Notes under the pieces: model-generated
Database searches by the model: none
What the model saw: only the letters and a program-made list of their open reading frames with translations
Told to the model about the DNA's origin: nothing
In this document: positions 28,149-33,265 of the stretch, one piece after another
How positions within the stretch are numbered: the stretch's first letter is position 1
Layout: each line of letters opens with the position of its first letter
Origin: Caldilineales bacterium
GTDB lineage: Bacteria > Chloroflexota > Anaerolineae > J102
Assembly (NCBI GenBank): GCA_013360575.1
Contig: JABWBG010000010.1
Span: 1-33,265, forward strand
Length of the DNA: 33,265 nucleotides
Direction of reading: 5' to 3'
Position numbers and translations under genes: made by a program

Positions 28149-28736
28149 TCAACCGAGCATGCCCTGGCGGACGAGTGCAGGACGCACCGCCCGGTAGAGG
28201 ATGGGCAGGATGATGGCCCCGAAGATCCAGGTGGGGATGACGACGCCGACGAAGCCGAACAGGAACCAGGCAAAGAAGCCGCTGCCGAAGGTCATGCCCA
28301 TGCGTTCGAAGTTGCGTTCCTGGAAGCCGGAGGCCGGGTTGATGCCGACCCAGGTGAAGACGGCGAAAAGCACCCAGGCGACGTTGGTGGCCACGGCCAG
28401 GATGATTTGCTGCGAACCAAGCCCCAGCGCCTCTTTCGGTTTCACGAAGCGTTTGGCCAGATAGGCAGCGACGAGGAAGCCGCCGCCATGACCGGGGATG
28501 TTGGCCCAGGGCACCGGGCTGGAGGTGGCCAGCATGGTGAGGATGCCCACGCCCAGGGCGATGCCGGCCAGCGGCCCCCACCCCATCGAGGGCGCCAGCA
28601 ACAGGGCCATGAGCGTGTAGACGGCGATGCTGAGCGCGATCTGGGCGCCGCCGATCTGCGCAAAGCGGCCGGCGGCATGGGCGAGGAAGACCAGGGCCAG
28701 CAAGGCCGCGGCCAGTGCGATCTGTCGAGTGTTCAT
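28149..28736 (-). CDS. Putative ECF transporter S (substrate-binding) component, multi-spanning membrane protein
   Basis: MNTRQIALAAALLALVFLAHAAGRFAQIGGAQIALSIAVYTLMALLLAPSMGWGPLAGIALG...VPWANIPGHGGGFLVAAYLAKRF; SD GGGAGG; adjacent to EcfAAT. Confidence 0.75.
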   Translation of the reverse strand: MNTRQIALAAALLALVFLAHAAGRFAQIGGAQIALSIAVYTLMALLLAPSMGWGPLAGIALGVGILTMLATSSPVPWANIPGHGGGFLVAAYLAKRFVKPKEALGLGSQQIILAVATNVAWVLFAVFTWVGINPASGFQERNFERMGMTFGSGFFAWFLFGFVGVVIPTWIFGAIILPILYRAVRPALVRQGMLG

Positions 28737-28929
28737 TGCGTTACCTCCCAAGGCAAGATGAGTGAATGGATAAAGGATTGGGGCGGTATGAGGGTGTGGC
28801 AGGGTGCTTTGTCGATAGGCAGCCTCCTTTTCATAGGTGAGAGGTCGGGTCCGGATCGTATCTCCTGAGGGTGGCGTGCGCTGCGAAGCGGGCGCTCCGT
28901 CTCTAGGCCGGCAGATGGGGTGAGGATGG

Positions 28930-30597
28930 CTATGATGATGGTGAAACACCGAAGCCGTGGTTTTGCCGCGCCGCTTCGATGGTGATCTTCCCTTCGCGCA
29001 GGTCTTTGGCGATCAACTCTGGCGGGCGCCGTCGCGGATCGCCGTAGCCGCCGCCGCCCGCGCCTTCCAGCGTCACCACGTCGCCCGGCTGCAAGCGCGT
29101 CAGGCCGTAGGGATTGGCGGGGACGCCGTTGACCAGGAAGCGGGCGCAACTGCCCGGCTGCCCGCCCGCCAGTCCTTCCGGCGGCAGGCGGAAGCGGCCC
29201 GATTGCACGCCCAAGTGCACCGGCGGCAGGGGCGCGGTCTCGTCGGCGGGCACGCGGATCACCGCCCGCCGGCCCAAGGCCCCGCGGAATTCGCCCGCCC
29301 CGCCCGAATCGGGGATCAGTTCCCGCCGCTCGAAGAGCAGAGGCGTGTCGCTTTCCAGGATCTCCACCGGGGTGTTGGCGCCGTTGGCCGGGAAGATGAA
29401 ACAGCCGGCGCCATCTCCGCGGGCGCTGGCGCCCATCCCCCCGCCCCGGATCAGCACGGTGTGGAAGGGGCGGCTATCGGCGCGGCGGCCATAGAAGACG
29501 GTCATCGTCGCCGGCGTGCCGCCGCTGGCCGCGATCACCCGCTGTGGCAGGGCCGGGGCCAGGGCGCGGTAGATGATCTCGGTGAGGAAATGGCCGATCT
29601 GCATGCGCGCGGCCACGGCCGCGGGGAAACGGCAGTTGACCACCGTGCCTTCGGGCGCGGTGAGGTGGATGACGGCGGCGGCGCCATCGTTGTTGGGCAG
29701 GTCGGGGTCGAACATGCTCTTGATGGCCATGTGCACGTAGGCGAAGGTGAAATTGTAGACCACATTGCCCCCCCAATCCACCTGCGCCGAGGAGCCGCTG
29801 AGATCGACGAAGAGATCGCTGCCCCGCACCTCCACCGCCGCCCGGATCACCAGATCCTCCCGGCCTGCCATCTGTTCGATCCGCCCTTCGGCCCGGTAGA
29901 TGCCGGGCGGCGTCTGGGCGATGGCGCCGCGGATGCTGGCCTCGCTGCGGGCGATGATCTCCTCCGCCAGCTCGTCCATCCCCTCCAGGTGATACTCCTC
30001 CAGCATTCGCGTGGCCTGCTGCGCGCAGACATGGTTGGCCGCGATCTGCGAGCGGATGTCGCCGATCACATTTTCGGGCGTGCGCACATTCCAGCGGATC
30101 AGCTCCAGCACGGCCTGGTTCAGCGCGCCGGCGTCGTAGAGCTTGACCAAGGGGATGAACAGCCCCTCTTCGAACACATCGTGGTTGTCCGAAGCCACGC
30201 GGCCGCCGATGTCGGCATGGTGCAGCACGCAGGCGGTGAAGGCGGTGAGCCGGCCGCGGTGGAAGATGGGGCTGAAGACGCAGATGTCGTTCAGATGCCC
30301 CGCCAGCATCCAGGGGTCGTTGGTGATGAGCACATCCCCCTCGGCGAAGGCAGCCGCGGGCAGGCTTTGCACCAGTTTTTTCACGCCCAGGGCCATGGCG
30401 CCAGACTGGCCAGGCGTGGCAAAGGTGCCCTGCACCAGCTCGCGGCCCTGGCGGTCGGTGAAGATGCAGGTGTAGTCGTGGGCGTCGCGCAGCAGGCTGG
30501 AAAAGGCCGTGCGGGCCACGGCCGCGTCTGCCTCATCGACGATGGAGATCAGCCGGCGCCAGAGGATTTCGAGGGTGATGGGGTCGAAGGAGGGCAT
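28930..30597 (-). CDS. hyuB: Hydantoinase B / oxoprolinase beta-type subunit (HyuB family)
   Basis: MPSFDPITLEILWRRLISIVDEADAAVARTAFSSLLRDAHDYTCIFTDRQGRELVQGTFATPGQSGAMALGVKK...ITNDPWMLAGHLNDICVFSPIFHRGRLTAF. Confidence 0.92.
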   Translation of the reverse strand: MPSFDPITLEILWRRLISIVDEADAAVARTAFSSLLRDAHDYTCIFTDRQGRELVQGTFATPGQSGAMALGVKKLVQSLPAAAFAEGDVLITNDPWMLAGHLNDICVFSPIFHRGRLTAFTACVLHHADIGGRVASDNHDVFEEGLFIPLVKLYDAGALNQAVLELIRWNVRTPENVIGDIRSQIAANHVCAQQATRMLEEYHLEGMDELAEEIIARSEASIRGAIAQTPPGIYRAEGRIEQMAGREDLVIRAAVEVRGSDLFVDLSGSSAQVDWGGNVVYNFTFAYVHMAIKSMFDPDLPNNDGAAAVIHLTAPEGTVVNCRFPAAVAARMQIGHFLTEIIYRALAPALPQRVIAASGGTPATMTVFYGRRADSRPFHTVLIRGGGMGASARGDGAGCFIFPANGANTPVEILESDTPLLFERRELIPDSGGAGEFRGALGRRAVIRVPADETAPLPPVHLGVQSGRFRLPPEGLAGGQPGSCARFLVNGVPANPYGLTRLQPGDVVTLEGAGGGGYGDPRRRPPELIAKDLREGKITIEAARQNHGFGVSPSS

Positions 30598-30602
30598 GGG
30601 GG

Positions 30603-30637
30603 CAGTATTCAGTGGTCAGTATTCAGTGGTCAGTATT
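30603..30637. repeat. 14-bp (2x7) tandem repeat CAGTATTCAGTGGT filling the hyuA-hyuB junction
   Basis: CAGTATTCAGTGGT CAGTATTCAGTGGT CAGTATTC; provides the hyuA stop codon and its last codons. Confidence 0.92.
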
Positions 30638-32735
30638 CGGTGGGCAGCGGGCGTCCGTCGGTTTGGTGCTGCAGATGGATCCAGAGAAAGCCGTAGTCGT
30701 CGATGCTGAAGGAGGCGTCCTCGCCCACAATCACGGTGGATTCCCGTTCTTCGATGATGGCGGGGCCGGGGAAGGCCGCGCCGGGCGGGAGCAGGTAGCG
30801 ATCGTAGACGGTGAAGGGGATGAAATCTTGCGCCAGGCCAGAGAAGGCCGGCCGCACGCCTTTGCGCGCGGCGTGGGCGTCGCCGCCGCCCGGCAGCCGC
30901 GGCAGTTCGAGCAGTTTGACCGGCAGGCTGGCCCGCACCCGAAAGTTGACGAATTCCACCGGGATCTCGGGGTAGGTGCGGCCGTACAGCCGCTCGTAGG
31001 CGGCGTGGAACTGCTGGCGCAGATCCGCCGCTGCCAGCGTGCTGAAATCCTGCGCCGGCAGGGGCAGCGTCGTCTCTGACCCCTGGCCGACGAAGCGGGC
31101 GTCGACCGAGCGGCTGAAGCTGATCTCGCCCACCGCGCCTGCCTGCCGCAGCGCCCGCACGCCTTCCACCTCGATGGCGCGGAAAAGCTGCTCGATCTGG
31201 CTGAAATCGGCCGTTTCCAGCCCGATCTTGTGGCTGCGCACCAGGTCGAAGGCCCGCGGCGCGGTGAAGAAGCCCAGCGCCGACCCCACCCCGGCGTTGG
31301 GCGGGACGACGACGCGCGGCGCGCCCAGCTTGCGCGCCAGCCCATAGGCATGCACCGGCCCTGCCCCGCCAAACGCAGCCACCGTCAGCTGGTGGGGATT
31401 GCCCCCCCGCTCGGCGATGTGCGTCTTGGCTGCCGCGGCCATGGTCTCGTTGATCAGGTCATGGATGCCCCACACCGCCTGCAAATAGGAGACACCCAGC
31501 GGCCCGGCGATCTGCGCTTCGATCCCACGGCGGGCGGCGTCTGCGTCCAACGGCATGGCCCCGCCCAGGAAGTAATCGGCGTCCAGATAGCCCAGCAGCA
31601 GGTCGGCGTCGGTGACGGTGGGGCGGCTGCCCCCGCGGCCATAGCAGATGGGGCCGGGCGCGGCGCTGGCGCTCTCCGGGCCGACCTGGAGGGTGCCCAG
31701 CCGGCTGATGTGGGCGATGCTGCCGCCGCCGGCGCCGATCTCCATCAGATCCACCACCGGCACCTGGATGGTGAGGCCGCTGCCCTTCATGAAGCGCTGC
31801 ACGCGGCCCACCTCGAAGGTGGGGGCCACCTCGGCCCGGCCGTTCTGGATCAGGCAGGATTTGGCGGTGGTGCCGCCCATGTCGAAGCAGAACATCTCGG
31901 GCAGCCCGAACAGCCGGCTGAAGTATTCGCCGGCGATGACGGCAGCGGTGGGGCCAGATTCGATGATCCGCACCGGGAACTCGGCGGCGGTCTCGACCGA
32001 GGTGACGCCGCCGCTGGAGAGCATGATGAACAGCCGCCCGTCGAACCCCAGCCCGGTCAGGCGATGGGAGAGGCGGCGCAGGTAACGCTCGACCAATGGC
32101 TTGACATAAGCGTTGGCGACGGTGGTGCTGGTGCGCTCGTACTCCCGGATCTGCGGCAGCACCTCGTAGGAGATGGAGAGGGAGACGCCCGGCAGTTCTT
32201 CCTGGATGATCTGTTTGAGCAGCAGTTCGTGGGCCGGGTTCTCGAAGGAATTGAGCAGGCAGACAGCCACCGATTCCACGCCCAGGTCGGGCAGCGAGCG
32301 CACCACGGCCCGCGCCTCCTCCGCGGCCAGGGGGATCAACGTCTTGCCATCGGCCCGCACCCGCTCCTGCACCTCCAGCCGGCGGTGACGGGGGACGAGG
32401 GGTTCGGGGAAGGCGGCGAAGAGATCGTAGGGCGCGTAGCGGATCTCGCGGCCCAGTTCCAGCACATCGCGGAAGCCTGCGGTCGTGAGCAGGGCAGTGG
32501 CGGCGCCTTTGCGTTCGATGATGGCGTTGATCACCAGGGTGGTGCCGTGGATGACCTCTTGCAGCCGGGCGGCCAGGTTGGGGACGCGGCCGGCCAGGGC
32601 TTGCACGCCTTCCTCCACCGCGTCCGAGGGGTCGCCGGGCGTGGTCAGGCATTTATAGACGTGCATCTCGCCGGCGTCGTCGTCCAGCAACACGAAATCG
32701 GTGAAGGTGCCGCCGATGTCACAGCCGAGGCGCAT
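30630..32735 (-). CDS. hyuA: Hydantoinase A / oxoprolinase alpha-type subunit (HyuA family)
   Basis: MRLGCDIGGTFTDFVLLDDDAGEMHVYKCLTTPGDPSDAVEEGVQAL...HGTTLVINAIIERKGAATALLTTAGFRDVLELGRE...MGGTTAKSCLIQ. Confidence 0.92.
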   Translation of the reverse strand: MRLGCDIGGTFTDFVLLDDDAGEMHVYKCLTTPGDPSDAVEEGVQALAGRVPNLAARLQEVIHGTTLVINAIIERKGAATALLTTAGFRDVLELGREIRYAPYDLFAAFPEPLVPRHRRLEVQERVRADGKTLIPLAAEEARAVVRSLPDLGVESVAVCLLNSFENPAHELLLKQIIQEELPGVSLSISYEVLPQIREYERTSTTVANAYVKPLVERYLRRLSHRLTGLGFDGRLFIMLSSGGVTSVETAAEFPVRIIESGPTAAVIAGEYFSRLFGLPEMFCFDMGGTTAKSCLIQNGRAEVAPTFEVGRVQRFMKGSGLTIQVPVVDLMEIGAGGGSIAHISRLGTLQVGPESASAAPGPICYGRGGSRPTVTDADLLLGYLDADYFLGGAMPLDADAARRGIEAQIAGPLGVSYLQAVWGIHDLINETMAAAAKTHIAERGGNPHQLTVAAFGGAGPVHAYGLARKLGAPRVVVPPNAGVGSALGFFTAPRAFDLVRSHKIGLETADFSQIEQLFRAIEVEGVRALRQAGAVGEISFSRSVDARFVGQGSETTLPLPAQDFSTLAAADLRQQFHAAYERLYGRTYPEIPVEFVNFRVRASLPVKLLELPRLPGGGDAHAARKGVRPAFSGLAQDFIPFTVYDRYLLPPGAAFPGPAIIEERESTVIVGEDASFSIDDYGFLWIHLQHQTDGRPLPTEY

Positions 32736-32914
32736 GAAGGTCTCCGTGGGGGTGCAGTTGGCTGACGAGGAGAAACATGGTATGCTTGGTGAAACGCTGA
32801 GTCAGGCGGTCGGGCCTGTTGCCAGGCTTTCCACTGCCGACGCTTGGCCTGCTATTCAGCGATCCAACTGCGGATAGATCGTTTTGAATGAAGTCAAACA
32901 CGTGGAGGTGAAAT

Positions 32915-33163
32915 ATGCCAACAGTCGCACTCAAACGCCAATTGATCACAGATGTTACAGGAAATACAATTGGCGTTATTCTGCCTTTAGATGAATACAG
33001 ATTAATTGAAAGATTTTTAGAAAAAAGTGTTTTAGATGAGGATAATGAGAAGCTTAGACGACTAGAGATAGCTGCGCACGATCCTTTGTTTTTGCAGGAT
33101 CTCTACGAAAATATGCAGGCGTTTGCTGCTGCTGATGGCGAATGGTGGGAAATGCCGCAATGA
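32915..33163 (+). CDS. Small antitoxin-like protein of unknown function
   Basis: 82 aa MPTVALKRQLITDVTGNTIGVILPLDEYRLIERFLEKSVLDEDNEKL...; SD GGAGGTG; locally AT-richer than the rest of the window. Confidence 0.65.
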   Translation: MPTVALKRQLITDVTGNTIGVILPLDEYRLIERFLEKSVLDEDNEKLRRLEIAAHDPLFLQDLYENMQAFAAADGEWWEMPQ

Positions 33164-33265
33164 AATATCAATAGAGTCGTTGCTGAATAGCGGAGGAGGA
33201 TAGAGTTCCCCTACCCCAGCGAGTTGTTATGCGGCCGCAGCCCGAAGCACTCGTTTCTGGATGCG

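Noticed and set aside
28737-28929. TPP riboswitch upstream of the ECF S component
   Set aside because: Only superficial similarity; required conserved CUGAGA and ACCUGAUC elements were not found in proper arrangement.
28957-30696. 579-aa plus-strand ORF opposite hyuB
   Set aside because: Antisense shadow of a strongly conserved HyuB family gene.

Overview
High-GC window in which essentially every credible gene (about 31) lies on the minus strand. I read it as a gene cluster for anaerobic aromatic (phenylacetate/benzoate) degradation, probably from a Chloroflexota-like bacterium (taxonomy is inference). In transcription order: hydantoinase-like HyuA/HyuB; an ECF-type transporter (S, two ATPases, T); cupin; hemerythrin; an ATP-dependent class I benzoyl-CoA reductase in bzdNOPQ order; a small CxxC protein; a PaaX-family regulator; Oah, Dch, MaoC, SDR, thiolase, Had (modified beta-oxidation); an amidohydrolase; a branched-chain-type ABC transporter whose binding protein is an internal tandem duplication and whose genes enclose a PaaK-like aryl-CoA ligase; a FlK-like thioesterase; and a molybdenum oxidoreductase PadB/PadC/PadD-like set (phenylacetyl-CoA:acceptor oxidoreductase). 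The membrane subunit of that set runs off the left edge and is missing from the ORF track. The most unusual unexplained structure is a set of at least eight composite intergenic arrays of 7-bp and 8-bp tandem repeats. They share modules, in three cases in the same module order, and often fuse directly to stop or start codons. Also notable: a near-consensus sigma70 promoter almost touching the first reductase start codon, and two perfect GC-rich hairpins in operon spacers.
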